Of a stretch of DNA of 64,000 nucleotides, positions 25,914 to 34,580 are shown in pieces. The DNA is from Streptomyces achromogenes (GTDB lineage Bacteria > Actinomycetota > Actinomycetes > Streptomycetales > Streptomycetaceae). The stretch's first letter is position 1; every line of letters begins with the position of its first letter. Both the position numbers and the translations under genes were made by a program. The notes under the pieces are model-generated. The model ran no database searches. It was given only the letters and a program-made list of their open reading frames with translations, and was not told the origin of the DNA. Where the stretch lies: positions 6,510,001 through 6,574,000 of the forward strand of contig NZ_JAUSYH010000001.1 of the NCBI RefSeq assembly GCF_030816715.1. Reading direction: 5' to 3'.

Positions 25914-27038
25914 TCAGGCGGGGTACGCGTGGGTCTGGGTCGCCTTGACCGTCGCCCAGACCGCGGCGCCCGGATACAGGCCGAGCTCCGCCGCCGCGAC
26001 CGTGGTGAGGTCGGCGGCGAGCGGAAGTCCGCCGGTGAGGTCGGCGCGGATCTGGTCGCCGTGGGTCTCCATGCCGGCGACCTCGCACCGCCAGAGGTTG
26101 CGTGCGCTGGAGCAGGTGGGGCGGTCCCGGTGCAGGGTGACCGCACTGGGCGGGAAGGCGACGAAGACCGGGCCGGCGAGGTCCTCGGTGGTCGTGATGC
26201 CGGTCGTGATGCCGGATCCGCCGTCGACGCGGACCGTGTGTCCTTGCGCCTCGCCCCGGTAGAGGTTGAGGCCGACGAGGTGGGCGATGTAGTCGGTGCG
26301 CGGGTGGCGGGCGATGTGGGCGGGGCTGCCCTGCTGGACGATGCGGCCGTCCTCGATGACGACGAGGTGGTCGGCGAGGACCATCGCGTCCAACGGGTCG
26401 TGCGTGACGAGCACGGCTACCGCTTCGAACTCGGCCAGGTGGTGCCGGAGTTGGGCGCGGACGTCGAGGCGGGTGCGGGCGTCGAGGGCGGCGAGCGGCT
26501 CGTCGAGGAGCAGCAGACGCGGGTGGGTGGCCAGGGCCCGGGCGAGGGCGACGCGTTGCGCCTGGCCGCCGGAGAGCTTGCGGGGCTTGCTCCCGGCGTG
26601 GTCGGCGAGGCCCATGCGGTCCAGCCACTTCGCGGCCTCGGCGCGTGCCTGCGCCTTGGTCGCACCGTGGCAGCGCGGCCCGAACGCCACGTTGTCCAGC
26701 GCGGTCAGGTGGGGGAAGAGCAGGTAGTCCTGGAACACGACGCCGACCGGACGGGACTCCGGCGAGGTGCGGTGCAACTCGGCCCCGTCCAGGCGGAGGT
26801 GGCCGTCGGTGAGCGGGACGAGGCCGGCGAGGGCGCGCAGCGCGGTCGTCTTGCCGGCGCCGTTGGGACCGAGGAGCGCGACGACGTCACCCGGCGCCGC
26901 GGTCAGCGCCACGTCGAGGCGGAAGGAGCCGCGCTCGACCAGCAGTCGGGCGTCGAGCCCTTCTCCGGCCGGGGCGGGCGCGCCGACCGGTTCCTGCGCG
27001 TGGTGCGCGTCGCGTGCGGTCTTCTCGGTGCCGCTCAT
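25914..27038 (-). CDS. modC: Molybdate ABC transporter ATP-binding protein
   Basis: 374 aa. Walker A GPNGAGKTT at residues 57-65, signature LSGGQAQRVALARALA, Walker B LLLLDEPLAALDA and switch THDPLDAM are intact. The C-terminal 130 residues (from about 245) form a TOBE/Mop-type domain that senses molybdate. It drives import through ModB. Start ATG at 27038 overlaps the modB stop (ATGA). The N-terminal 30 residues are a His- and Pro-rich extension without family similarity, so an internal start is possible. Confidence 0.92.
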   Translation of the reverse strand: MSGTEKTARDAHHAQEPVGAPAPAGEGLDARLLVERGSFRLDVALTAAPGDVVALLGPNGAGKTTALRALAGLVPLTDGHLRLDGAELHRTSPESRPVGVVFQDYLLFPHLTALDNVAFGPRCHGATKAQARAEAAKWLDRMGLADHAGSKPRKLSGGQAQRVALARALATHPRLLLLDEPLAALDARTRLDVRAQLRHHLAEFEAVAVLVTHDPLDAMVLADHLVVIEDGRIVQQGSPAHIARHPRTDYIAHLVGLNLYRGEAQGHTVRVDGGSGITTGITTTEDLAGPVFVAFPPSAVTLHRDRPTCSSARNLWRCEVAGMETHGDQIRADLTGGLPLAADLTTVAAAELGLYPGAAVWATVKATQTHAYPA

Positions 27039-27910
27039 GAGGCGGTCATCCAGCGGTCGCGCAGCCCGGCCAGCACCGCGATCGAGACGGCCAGCAGCAC
27101 GAGGCTCAGGGCGATCGCGGCCTCCGGGTCGCTCTGCAGCGCCAGGTACACGGCGAGCGGCATGGTCTGGGTGCGGCCGGGGAAGTTGCCGGCGAAGGTG
27201 ATCGTCGCGCCGAACTCGCCGAGCGCCCGGGCCCACGCCAGCACGGCGCCGGCCGCGATGCCGGGGGCGATGAGCGGCAGCGTGACCCGGCGGAACGCGG
27301 TGAAGCGCGAGGCGCCCAGCGTCGTGGCAGCCTCCTCGTAGCGCGGGTCGGCGGCGCGCAGGGTGCCCTCGACGCTGATGACGAGGAACGGCATCGCCAC
27401 GAAGGCTTCCGCGACGACGACCCCGGCGGTGGTGAACGGCAGGGTGATCCCGAACCAGGAGTCCAGCCACCGGCCCATGACCCCGTTGCGGCCGAGCGCC
27501 ATCAGCAGGGCCACGCCGCCCACCACCGGCGGCAGTACCAGCGGAAGGGTGACCAACGCCCGGAGAAGGCCGCGTCCGGGGAACTCGACCCGTGCCAGCA
27601 GCCAGGCCAGCGGCACCCCCAGCACCAGGCTCACCGCGGTCGCCGCCGTCGCGCAGACCAGGGACAACTGGAGCGCCTGCCACACCTCGGTGCTGGTCAG
27701 CAGCTCGGGCATGCTCCGCCAGGGGGCCCGGATCAGCAGGGCGACGAGGGGGAGGACCAGGAACGCCAGCCCGATCAGCGCGGGCAGGAGAAGGGGCAGC
27801 GGGGCGCCTCCGCCGACGCCGCGGCCCTTCGGGGCTCCGCGGACGCGGCGCCGCGGGCCGCCGGTCAGGGTGTCCGCGGCGCCGGCCTTGTGCAGGGGCG
27901 GGGAGGTCAC
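27035..27910 (-). CDS. modB: Molybdate ABC transporter permease
   Basis: 291 aa. Five to six membrane helices begin with LPLLLPALIGLAFLVLPLVA, and the ATPase-contact loop EEAATTLGASRFTAFRRVTLP is present. The residues ALGEFGATI in helix five are the ModB/CysT-type signature. It forms the channel for molybdate. GTG start at 27910 overlaps the modA stop and its own stop overlaps the modC start, so modABC is one coupled unit. Confidence 0.92.
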   Translation of the reverse strand: MTSPPLHKAGAADTLTGGPRRRVRGAPKGRGVGGGAPLPLLLPALIGLAFLVLPLVALLIRAPWRSMPELLTSTEVWQALQLSLVCATAATAVSLVLGVPLAWLLARVEFPGRGLLRALVTLPLVLPPVVGGVALLMALGRNGVMGRWLDSWFGITLPFTTAGVVVAEAFVAMPFLVISVEGTLRAADPRYEEAATTLGASRFTAFRRVTLPLIAPGIAAGAVLAWARALGEFGATITFAGNFPGRTQTMPLAVYLALQSDPEAAIALSLVLLAVSIAVLAGLRDRWMTAS

Positions 27911-28731
27911 GGCTGGAGAAACCCGGCGTCGGTCAGGACCTTCTGGCCGTCGGCGGACTGCACGAGCGCGATGAACGCCTTGGCGGTCCCGACGTTCTTC
28001 GAGCCCTTGAGCAGGGTGATCGGGTATTCGTTGACGGCCTGCGCCGACTCGGGGAAGTCCACGCCCTCCACCTTGTCACCCGCGGCCTTCACATCGGTCC
28101 TGTAGACCACCGCGGCGTCGGCCTCCTTCAGGACCACCTTGTTCAGGGCCGACCTGACGTCCTCCTCGTAGGAGACCGGGGTGAGCTTCAGCCTGCTCGC
28201 GTCCAGGGCCTTCTGGGCGGCGGCGCCGCACGGCACCGTCCTGTCGCAGAGCACGACCTTCAGCGAGGACTTCGTGAGGTCCTTCAGGGACGCGATCCCG
28301 TCCGGGTTGCCCGGCAGGGCGGCGATCTCCAGCTGGTTGCGGACGAAGGTGGCGGGCGTGCCCTGCGCGTCGCCCTCGTCCGTCACGATGGCCATGGTCC
28401 TGGGGCTGGCCGAGGCGAACACGTCGGCGGGGGCGCCGGCGGTGATGCTCGCGGCGAGGGTGTCGCTGCCGCCGAAGCTGAAGGTGACCTTCGTACCCGG
28501 GTGGGCCTTCTCGAACTCCTTGCCCAGCGTCGTGAAGCTCTCCTTCAGCGAGGCGGCGGCGAAGACGGTGACCGTGCCGGACAGCTTGTCCGAGGCGGAG
28601 TCCGACGGGGCGGAGCCCGACGTCGTGGACGAGCCGGAGTCGGACGACGAGCAGGCGCTCAGGGCCAGCAGGGCGGCGCCTGCGCCGGTCACCTGCAGCA
28701 TCCGGCGGGTCCGGCGCGCGGAACGGGTCAT
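27907..28731 (-). CDS. modA: Molybdate-binding lipoprotein
   Basis: 274 aa from the ATG at 28731, ten bases after AGGGAG; an upstream GTG at 28764 lacks such a site. The lipobox LSAC follows a hydrophobic signal, then a Ser/Asp-rich linker. LSGTVTVFAAASLKESFTTL, GSDTLAASITAGAPADVFAS and KVVLCDRTVPCG carry the oxyanion-binding residues of ModA. It captures molybdate or tungstate outside the membrane. First gene of the modABC unit. Confidence 0.93.
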   Translation of the reverse strand: MTRSARRTRRMLQVTGAGAALLALSACSSSDSGSSTTSGSAPSDSASDKLSGTVTVFAAASLKESFTTLGKEFEKAHPGTKVTFSFGGSDTLAASITAGAPADVFASASPRTMAIVTDEGDAQGTPATFVRNQLEIAALPGNPDGIASLKDLTKSSLKVVLCDRTVPCGAAAQKALDASRLKLTPVSYEEDVRSALNKVVLKEADAAVVYRTDVKAAGDKVEGVDFPESAQAVNEYPITLLKGSKNVGTAKAFIALVQSADGQKVLTDAGFLQP

Positions 28732-28766
28732 CACGGGTGAACTCCCTCTGGTCCTGACGGGCACAC

Positions 28767-28880
28767 CTACGGTCTCTCGTCGCGTTCGGCGGCCGGATTC
28801 CCGCCGTGGACCAGCCGCCCTTCGGCGTCGGCGCCGAAGCCGGGCAAGACGGCCGCGTTCCCGATCCGGTAGGTGTGCAT
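28767..28880 (-). pseudogene. Truncated ModE-like/TOBE regulator gene
   Basis: A 37-codon open frame, MHTYRIGNAAVLPGFGADAE to AAERDERP, lies 35 bases upstream of modA on the same strand. MHTYRIGxAA is the typical start of the small MerR/excisionase-helix plus TOBE proteins that usually precede modA in actinomycetes, and the short tail fits their DNA-binding wing. The helix-turn-helix core and the whole TOBE domain are missing, so it is probably a deletion remnant. It might survive as a leader peptide. Confidence 0.5.
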
Positions 28881-28962
28881 GAGCCGATCATACTGCCGCA
28901 GATGCCAGGCAAAAGCCCCCTGTCGCTTCGTATGAGCCGGACCATGGACCTAACGTCCTGGC

Positions 28963-29341
28963 ATGTGCGTTTGCACGGCAAGCGGTCCGGGTGCGGCCGT
29001 CCGGGAGGTGCAGCCCCCGAGTCGGTGTTCGCAGCCGCCGGTATCGACGGGCGAACTGACGGGTGTACCGGGCTCGCCGGGCATGCCGTCGTCCTCGGCG
29101 TCCTCGCCGCAGACCGGGCTCGCGGCCGCCCCGCCGCCGCCCGTGTCCCTCGAACCTGCGCTCCCGGCGATCGTCGCGGCGTACCTGGGGGAGATCGCGG
29201 CGGCCGAAGGGGAACGGGCCGAGGCCCGCTACTGGTTCGAGCGCGCCCTTCACTCCGCGCCCGCAGGCCCGTGAACTGGCGGCCGCGCGCCTGGCGGTCC
29301 TCGACACCGCTGCCGGAGGTGAGCCGGGCGTACCCGGGTAG
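28963..29341 (+). pseudogene. Small TPR-like gene, probably frameshifted
   Basis: Frame one from an ATG at 28963 ends at 29274 and reads LPAIVAAYLGEIAAAEGER then ARYWFERALHSAPAGP, which has the helix pattern of one tetratricopeptide repeat. A second frame, open to 29341, continues the same helix pattern as QARELAAARLAVLDTAAGG. A one-base slip near 29262-29272 (in a run of CGCGCCCGCAGG) would join them into one protein of about 125 residues. The first 60 residues are low-complexity and may not be coding. No named family. Confidence 0.4.
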
Positions 29342-29610
29342 CCGGCCCGGCGAGAGCCGGGCGGCCACGCCGGCCGACCCGTCGCCGCGAAGCCGCCGCA
29401 GCGGTTCACCCTCGACCGGGCGCGGGGCCCGGTGTCGACCCCGGCGATGTCGCGTCGAGGCCGGGTTGCGTTGTCCTTCGCCGTGATCGCGCCGTTGGTT
29501 AGGGTGGCAGGCAGGGACTGGCTCCGGAGCGGGCCACGTCGGACACGACGGGGGGCGTCGGTGGGGAGTCGGCAGGCGGACGCGACGGACACGGTGGGCG
29601 CGGTGGGCTG
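29342..29610. other. Leader of the PAP2 gene
   Basis: 269 bases with no gene seen. TTGGTTAGGGTGGCAGGC near 29494 is the only AT-leaning stretch and could be part of the promoter. Confidence 0.3.
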
Positions 29611-30369
29611 GTGAACGGCCGTTCGGCGCACGCGGCGCTGCCGCCCTCGCTGCGCTCGTCGCTCGGGCCGATCGCGGGGCTAGCCGCGCTGGTGGTCCTC
29701 GCGCTGGGGGTGCTGTACGCCGGCGACGGCGAGCCCGGCAGGGTGGACCGGTGGGTCGTCCGGCCTACGGCGGACAGTGTGCGGCCGCCGTGGCGGAACG
29801 TGGCCCTGGCCCTGGACTTCCTGGGGGAGCCCGTGGGGGCGGCGATGCTGCTCGTCGCCGTCGTGGCGGGCTGTCTGCTGCTCCGACGTCCCCGAACGGC
29901 GGTGCTCGCCGTCGCCGGCGCCGGCCTGACCGTGGGGGCGGCGACGCTGCTCAAGTCTGTGGTGGGACGCACCATCCACGGGGACGACAACCTGTCCTAC
30001 CCGAGCGGACACACTGCCTTCGCGACCGCGCTCGCCCTCGTGGTGGCGCTCCTCGCGGTCGGCCGGCTCGGCCTCGCCAGGACGGCCGGCACCTCACTCG
30101 CGCTCACCGCGGCGCTGGTCGCCGGCGCGTCCATGGGCTGGGCGCAGGTCGCCCTGGGCGCGCACTACCCGACCGACGTCCTCGGCGGCTGGTGCGCCGC
30201 GCTGACGGTGGTGCCGGCCACCGCGTGGCTGATCGACCGGTGGGCCGATCGGCTGGAGGGCCGGCTGGAGGGCCGGTCGGCGGACGGGTCGGCCGACCCG
30301 GTCGTCACCCCGCCGACCGGTCCGATCGCCGGTCCGCCGGCCGACGCCGGTCGGCAGGAGCGTCGCTGA
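29611..30369 (+). CDS. PAP2 family membrane phosphatase
   Basis: 252 aa with about six membrane helices. The acid phosphatase signature is split as KSVVGRTIHG (Lys and Arg, with Thr replacing the usual Pro), YPSGHTAFATALA (PSGH, catalytic His) and ALGAHYPTDVLGG (His/Asp). Such enzymes dephosphorylate lipid phosphates, including undecaprenyl pyrophosphate released by polymer synthesis. It is convergent with the exopolysaccharide locus 75 bases away, so lipid-carrier recycling for that locus is possible but unproven. GTG start at 29611. Confidence 0.85.
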   Translation: MNGRSAHAALPPSLRSSLGPIAGLAALVVLALGVLYAGDGEPGRVDRWVVRPTADSVRPPWRNVALALDFLGEPVGAAMLLVAVVAGCLLLRRPRTAVLAVAGAGLTVGAATLLKSVVGRTIHGDDNLSYPSGHTAFATALALVVALLAVGRLGLARTAGTSLALTAALVAGASMGWAQVALGAHYPTDVLGGWCAALTVVPATAWLIDRWADRLEGRLEGRSADGSADPVVTPPTGPIAGPPADAGRQERR

Positions 30370-30375
30370 CCGCAC

Positions 30376-30430
30376 GGCACGTGCCACCGTTCCGTCAGGT
30401 CACGCCGTGTCGCATCATGCCGTGTGGCAT
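30376..30430. terminator. Weak hairpins between convergent genes
   Basis: The palindrome GGCACGTGCC at 30376-30385 and the small stem ATGCC/GGCAT at 30417-30430 are the only structures in the 75-base gap between the PAP2 stop and the aminotransferase stop. Confidence 0.35.
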
Positions 30431-30444
30431 CGCGTCGTCCTGCG

Positions 30445-31788
30445 TCACGCCTGGCGGCGGAACACGGGCTTCACCGGCCGTCCGGCCATCCAGGGGGTGG
30501 GGTCACCGGCGTCCAGGGCCTTGCGGTACACCGCGCACGCCTGGGCCACCACGTCGACGGTGTGGTCGATGTCGGCGTCGTCGAGCGCGCTGCTCACCAC
30601 GAACGACGGGGCCAGCACCCCGCCCGCGAGGAGCCGGCGCAGGAACAGGGTGCGGTACTCCTGGGACGGCCGCCCGTGCTCGTCGAGGGTGGCGAAGACC
30701 AGGTTGCTGGCCCGGCCCCGGACGACGAGGTGGTCGCCGACGCCCATGCCGGCCGCGGCCTCGCGGACACCGGCGGCCAGCCGTTCGCCGAGGGCGTGCA
30801 GCCGGGCGGTGACGCCCTCCTCCACGTAGGTGCTGAGCACGGCCGTCGCGGCGGCCAGGGAGTGCGTCTCCGCACCGTGGGTCGTGGACAGCAGGAACAC
30901 CCGGTCGCCGGAGTGGCGCAGCCCGCCCCGTTCCATCAGGTCGCGGCGCCCGGCCAGCGCGGAGACGGCGAACCCGTTGCCCAGGGCCTTGCCGAACGTG
31001 GAAAGGTCGGGGACGACGCCGTACAGGCCCTGGGCGCCCGCCTCGGACCAGCGGAAGCCGGTGATCATCTCGTCGAAGACCAGGACGCAGCCGTGCCGGT
31101 CGGCCAGTTCGCGCAGGCCCTGGAGGTACCCGGGCGGCGGCTCGGAGTGGGTGGCGGGTTCGAGGATCAGACAGGCGACCTCGCCCCGGTGCCGGGAGAG
31201 CAGCTCCTCGGTGGCGGCCAGGTCGCCGTAGGGGAACGTCACGGTGAGTTCGTTGGTGGCGTCCGGGATGCCGGCGGACATCGGCGTGGTGCCGATGAAC
31301 CAGTCGTCGGTGGAGAAGAACGGATGGTCGGCGCAGAGTGCCACCCGCGGGCGGCCGGTGGCGGCGCGGGCGAGGCGCACCGCGGCGGTGGTGGCGTCGG
31401 AGCCGTTCTTCGCGAACTTCACCATCTCGGCGGTCGGCACGGTCGCCAGGAAGGTTTCCGCGGCCTCGACCTCCACGATGGACGGCCGGACGAAGTTGCC
31501 GCCGCGGTCGAGTTGCCGTCGCACGGCCTCGACCACCCGGGGGTGGGCGTGGCCGAGGCTGACCGACCGCAGGCCGGAGCCGTACTCGATGTACCGGTTG
31601 CCGTCGACGTCCCACACATGGGCGCCGTGACCGTGGCTGATGACCGGGGCCAGGTTCTCGGGGTACTGGTCGTCGCCCTTGGCGTAGGTGTGCGCGCCCC
31701 CGGGGACCAGGGCGTGCAGCCGCTCGTTCGCCGCCCGCGACCGGGGCAGGAGCAGCTCTGCGGTGTCTTCGGTGGCTTCGGTGTCCAC
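30445..31788 (-). CDS. Class III PLP-dependent aminotransferase (glutamate-1-semialdehyde aminomutase-like)
   Basis: 447 aa. HVWDVDGNRYIEYGSGLRSV, LVFDEMITGFRW and STFGKALGNGF (PLP lysine) are class III hallmarks closest to glutamate-1-semialdehyde 2,1-aminomutase. Here it is the last gene of the polysaccharide locus, seven bases after the 3,5-epimerase, and no haem gene is near. It therefore more likely transfers an amino group to a nucleotide sugar or a sugar substituent than makes aminolevulinate. Start ATG at 31788. The terminal KPVFRRQA tail is unusual for HemL. Confidence 0.83.
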   Translation of the reverse strand: MDTEATEDTAELLLPRSRAANERLHALVPGGAHTYAKGDDQYPENLAPVISHGHGAHVWDVDGNRYIEYGSGLRSVSLGHAHPRVVEAVRRQLDRGGNFVRPSIVEVEAAETFLATVPTAEMVKFAKNGSDATTAAVRLARAATGRPRVALCADHPFFSTDDWFIGTTPMSAGIPDATNELTVTFPYGDLAATEELLSRHRGEVACLILEPATHSEPPPGYLQGLRELADRHGCVLVFDEMITGFRWSEAGAQGLYGVVPDLSTFGKALGNGFAVSALAGRRDLMERGGLRHSGDRVFLLSTTHGAETHSLAAATAVLSTYVEEGVTARLHALGERLAAGVREAAAGMGVGDHLVVRGRASNLVFATLDEHGRPSQEYRTLFLRRLLAGGVLAPSFVVSSALDDADIDHTVDVVAQACAVYRKALDAGDPTPWMAGRPVKPVFRRQA

Positions 31789-31795
31789 GCGGACC

Positions 31796-32347
31796 TCAAC
31801 TCTCCTTGTGCTTCAGGACGTCGGCGAGGCTCGGCGCCTCCCGGTCCCGCTGGGACATCGACGTGACCGGCAGCGGCCAGGGAACGGCCAGCTCCGGGTC
31901 GTCGAAGGCGATGGTCACGTCCTCGGCCGGATCGTGCGGACGGTCGATCCGGTACGAGGTGTCGGCGGTCTCGGTCAGCGCCTGGAAGCCGTGCGCGCAC
32001 CCCGCCGGGATGTACAGGGTCGTCTGCGTCTCGCCGGACAGCTCGAAGGAGGCCACGTTGCGAAAGGTCGGCGAGTTTGTCCGCAGGTCCACGACGACGT
32101 CGAAGATCCTCCCGTACGAGCAGCGCACCAGTTTGGCCTCGCCGGCGCCGGAGCGCAGGTGCAGGCCGCGCAGCACGCCGCCGGCCGAGCGGGACAGGCT
32201 GTCCTGCACGAACGCGTGGGGGTCGAGGCCCACCGAGCGGAGCACGTCGGCGTCGAAGGTGCGGCAGAAGAAGCCGCGTTCGTCGGCGTACGGCGTCGGT
32301 TCGAACAGGTAGGCGCCGGAGATCTCCGGGACTTCGATCGCCTTCAC
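31796..32347 (-). CDS. dTDP-4-dehydrorhamnose 3,5-epimerase family protein (RmlC-like)
   Basis: 183 aa, RmlC length. FEPTPYADERGFFCRTFD, QDSLSRSAGGVLRGLH and AKLVRCSYGRIFDVVVDLR hold the conserved cupin residues including the catalytic His in RGLH, and YIPAGCAHGFQAL the second active-site loop. It epimerises a 4-keto nucleotide sugar at C3 and/or C5. No other rml genes (A, B, D) are in the locus, so its substrate probably comes from the CDP-sugar module nearby. GTG start overlaps the pyruvyltransferase stop. Confidence 0.88.
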   Translation of the reverse strand: MKAIEVPEISGAYLFEPTPYADERGFFCRTFDADVLRSVGLDPHAFVQDSLSRSAGGVLRGLHLRSGAGEAKLVRCSYGRIFDVVVDLRTNSPTFRNVASFELSGETQTTLYIPAGCAHGFQALTETADTSYRIDRPHDPAEDVTIAFDDPELAVPWPLPVTSMSQRDREAPSLADVLKHKES

Positions 32348-33636
32348 GGGGTCTCCTGCCGGGTGTGGCCCTGGGCGCGGGCGTGGTCTTGGTTGCGGGC
32401 CGGGGCCGGGGCCGGGGCCGGGGCGCGGGTGCGGCCGGTCGCCGGGAACAGCGCCGCGGTCAGGGCCGTGAAATGGCGGTCGAGTCGCTGGGCGGCGGCC
32501 CGGTTCCGTTCGGTGAGGGTCTCCCGCAGTTCCGCCGATCGTTTCTCCAGCGACCGGAACTGCTCCAGCAGCCGGTCGGCGTCGACCTCGCGCGCCGGAT
32601 GGCAGTACGCGCCGAGGCCCATCTCCGCCATGAGCGCGTCGCTCTTCGCCGCATAGCTGAGCGAGAGCGTCGGGGTGCCGGACCGCAGTGCGCAGACCAG
32701 GTTGTGGTAGCGGGTCGCCACCACGGCGTCGGCGGCCGCCGTCTCCTTCATCAGGTCGGCGAGCGAGGCCGCCTCGGCGGCGGTGACCAGCGGCGAGTCC
32801 ACCGCGTCGAGGATCGCGGCGACCACCGGCGCGTCGCACGCGTCGCCGGTGAGCAGCCGGACCGGCCTGCCGTCCTCGACCAGCGCGCGGACGAAGCGGG
32901 TCGTCCCCTCGAGGTAGCGCCGGTGGATCTCCTCGCCGCGGTCGCGGTCGTCGTCGCCGCCGTGGAAGTCCATGACGCCGACGCAGACGCGGCCCGGCGC
33001 CACCGGGGGCTGGCCCGCCGGCGGCGCCGGCAGGGCGAACGCGAGGTCCGGGTGGACCTCGTCGCGCGCGGTGTCCACGCCCATCGCCCGCATCGCGTCG
33101 CGGGACGGGACGTCCCGGTACGACCGGTAGGCGGCCAGCCGCGCCGACCAGCGCACCAGGGCACGGGTCGACGGGTTGGCGATCGGGGCGGCGCCGACGC
33201 CGACCAGCGCGACCCGGCTGCCGGACAGCCGGCCGCTCGCGCACAGCAGGAACAGCGCGTACGGGAAGCCCCACGGCCGCAGCGGCAGCGTGGCCTCCAG
33301 GACGCCCATGCCCGGCACGATCACCACGTCGTGCCGGCGCACCCAGGCGGCGGTGCGGAAGGCGTCGACGAGTTTGCCGAGCCCCTTGCCGGCGATCGCG
33401 CCCGCCCGCGAAGCCGTCCGGTACTCCCCGCGGTACCAGTGCAGCCGCGTCGCGGGGATGCCGTACCGGGCCGTGACGACCTCGGGTCCACCGCACAGCG
33501 CGTCCACGACCGCCTCCGGGTGCTCCGCGCGGAGGTATCCGAGCACCGCCTCGAGCGACCCGTCGTTGCCGAGGTTGCCGGAGCCGAGCAGCCCGAACAC
33601 CCCGACGCGCACGGGGGATCCGCCCGCGGACGTCAT
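32344..33636 (-). CDS. Polysaccharide pyruvyl transferase family protein
   Basis: 430 aa. VFGLLGSGNLGNDGSLEAVL at residues about 13-32 is the start motif of the CsaB/WcaK-type pyruvyltransferases, with the glycosyltransferase-B-like fold; VVATRYHNLVCALRSGTP, SLSYAAKSDALM and the acidic GDACDAP loop follow. Family members place pyruvate ketals on sugars using phosphoenolpyruvate, giving acidic polymer. The C-terminal 35 residues are a Pro/Ala-rich tail. ATGA overlap with the upstream glycosyltransferase. Confidence 0.86.
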   Translation of the reverse strand: MTSAGGSPVRVGVFGLLGSGNLGNDGSLEAVLGYLRAEHPEAVVDALCGGPEVVTARYGIPATRLHWYRGEYRTASRAGAIAGKGLGKLVDAFRTAAWVRRHDVVIVPGMGVLEATLPLRPWGFPYALFLLCASGRLSGSRVALVGVGAAPIANPSTRALVRWSARLAAYRSYRDVPSRDAMRAMGVDTARDEVHPDLAFALPAPPAGQPPVAPGRVCVGVMDFHGGDDDRDRGEEIHRRYLEGTTRFVRALVEDGRPVRLLTGDACDAPVVAAILDAVDSPLVTAAEAASLADLMKETAAADAVVATRYHNLVCALRSGTPTLSLSYAAKSDALMAEMGLGAYCHPAREVDADRLLEQFRSLEKRSAELRETLTERNRAAAQRLDRHFTALTAALFPATGRTRAPAPAPAPARNQDHARAQGHTRQETP

Positions 33637-34580
33637 GCCCGCCTCCCCTCGCGGCCGGCGACGAGGGCGTCGACGGAGACGGTGAGCCGGGCCGGATCGA
33701 CCGGGGCGCGGTCCTCGACCCGCTCGCCGGCGCCCGGCCGGACCCGGCTGGTCATCCACGCGGCCAGGTGGCCGAAACACGCGCGCCGGTCCGCCGCGGA
33801 CAGCGGCGCCCGCCGGATCGCCGAGGCGAAACCCCAGACGTACTCGGCGAGCAGCCGGGGCGTCGGGTGCAGGAGGCCCGCCCGGCGCGGATCGAGGTTG
33901 ACGCACCGGGAGCGTTTGGAGGGGTTCGCCCGCTCGGCGCGGGTGGGATGGTCGCGGCGGAAGTACAGCAGCTCCGGCACCTGGTGGAAGGGCCCGTGCA
34001 GGGTGATCTCGGCGACGAACGTGCGGTCCGCGTGGTGGTAGCTGTCGTGCGGCTTCACCCGGCGCAGCATGTCGGCCCGCATCACCCCGTAGAAGTCGTC
34101 GCCACCGGGCTCGAAGAGCAGGCTGCGGAAGCGCTCCGGCGCGTGCGGCGAGTCGGTGGCGAGCCCGTACTCGTAGGGGACCTTCACCTGGCCGTCGCCG
34201 TCGATGACCGCCTGGCCGCTGTGCGCGAGGACCACGTCCGGCCGTTCGTCCAGCGCCTGGACGCAGCGCAGCAGCAGGTCCCGGGCGTACAGGTCGTCGT
34301 GGGAGGCCCACTTGAACAGCTCGCCGCGGCACTCGGTGAACACGTAATTGTGGTTGGGCGCGGCGCCGATGTTGCGGGGCAGCCGGAGGTACCGGATGCG
34401 CGAGTCCTTCGCGGCGTACCGGCGGCAGATGTCCTCGGTCCCGTCGGTCGAGGCGTTGTCGGAGACGACCAGTTCGAAGTCCTCGTAGGTCTGGCCGAGC
34501 AGGGCGTCGAACGACTCGGCCAGGTACTCCTCGCCGTTGTACACGGGCAGGCCGATGCTCAGCCTGGGGTGGGCGGTCAT
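33633..34580 (-). CDS. Family 2 glycosyltransferase
   Basis: 315 aa. LSIGLPVYNGEEYLAESFDA, ELVVSDNASTDGT and the metal-binding loop WASHDDLYARD (in place of DXD) define a GT-A fold family 2 enzyme. It should add one sugar to a lipid-linked repeat on the cytoplasmic face; donor and linkage cannot be told. No membrane helix. ATG start at 34580 overlaps the flippase stop and its own stop overlaps the pyruvyltransferase start. Confidence 0.9.
   Translation of the reverse strand: MTAHPRLSIGLPVYNGEEYLAESFDALLGQTYEDFELVVSDNASTDGTEDICRRYAAKDSRIRYLRLPRNIGAAPNHNYVFTECRGELFKWASHDDLYARDLLLRCVQALDERPDVVLAHSGQAVIDGDGQVKVPYEYGLATDSPHAPERFRSLLFEPGGDDFYGVMRADMLRRVKPHDSYHHADRTFVAEITLHGPFHQVPELLYFRRDHPTRAERANPSKRSRCVNLDPRRAGLLHPTPRLLAEYVWGFASAIRRAPLSAADRRACFGHLAAWMTSRVRPGAGERVEDRAPVDPARLTVSVDALVAGREGRRA

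Noticed and set aside
25623-27341. A 572-codon plus-strand frame over modBC
   Set aside because: Antisense to modB and modC, whose motifs are intact. Only its first part is informative because it crosses the doc relic.
30445-31788. Aminotransferase as the haem enzyme HemL
   Set aside because: Closest pattern is HemL but no other haem gene is near and it ends a sugar operon; a nucleotide-sugar role is more likely.
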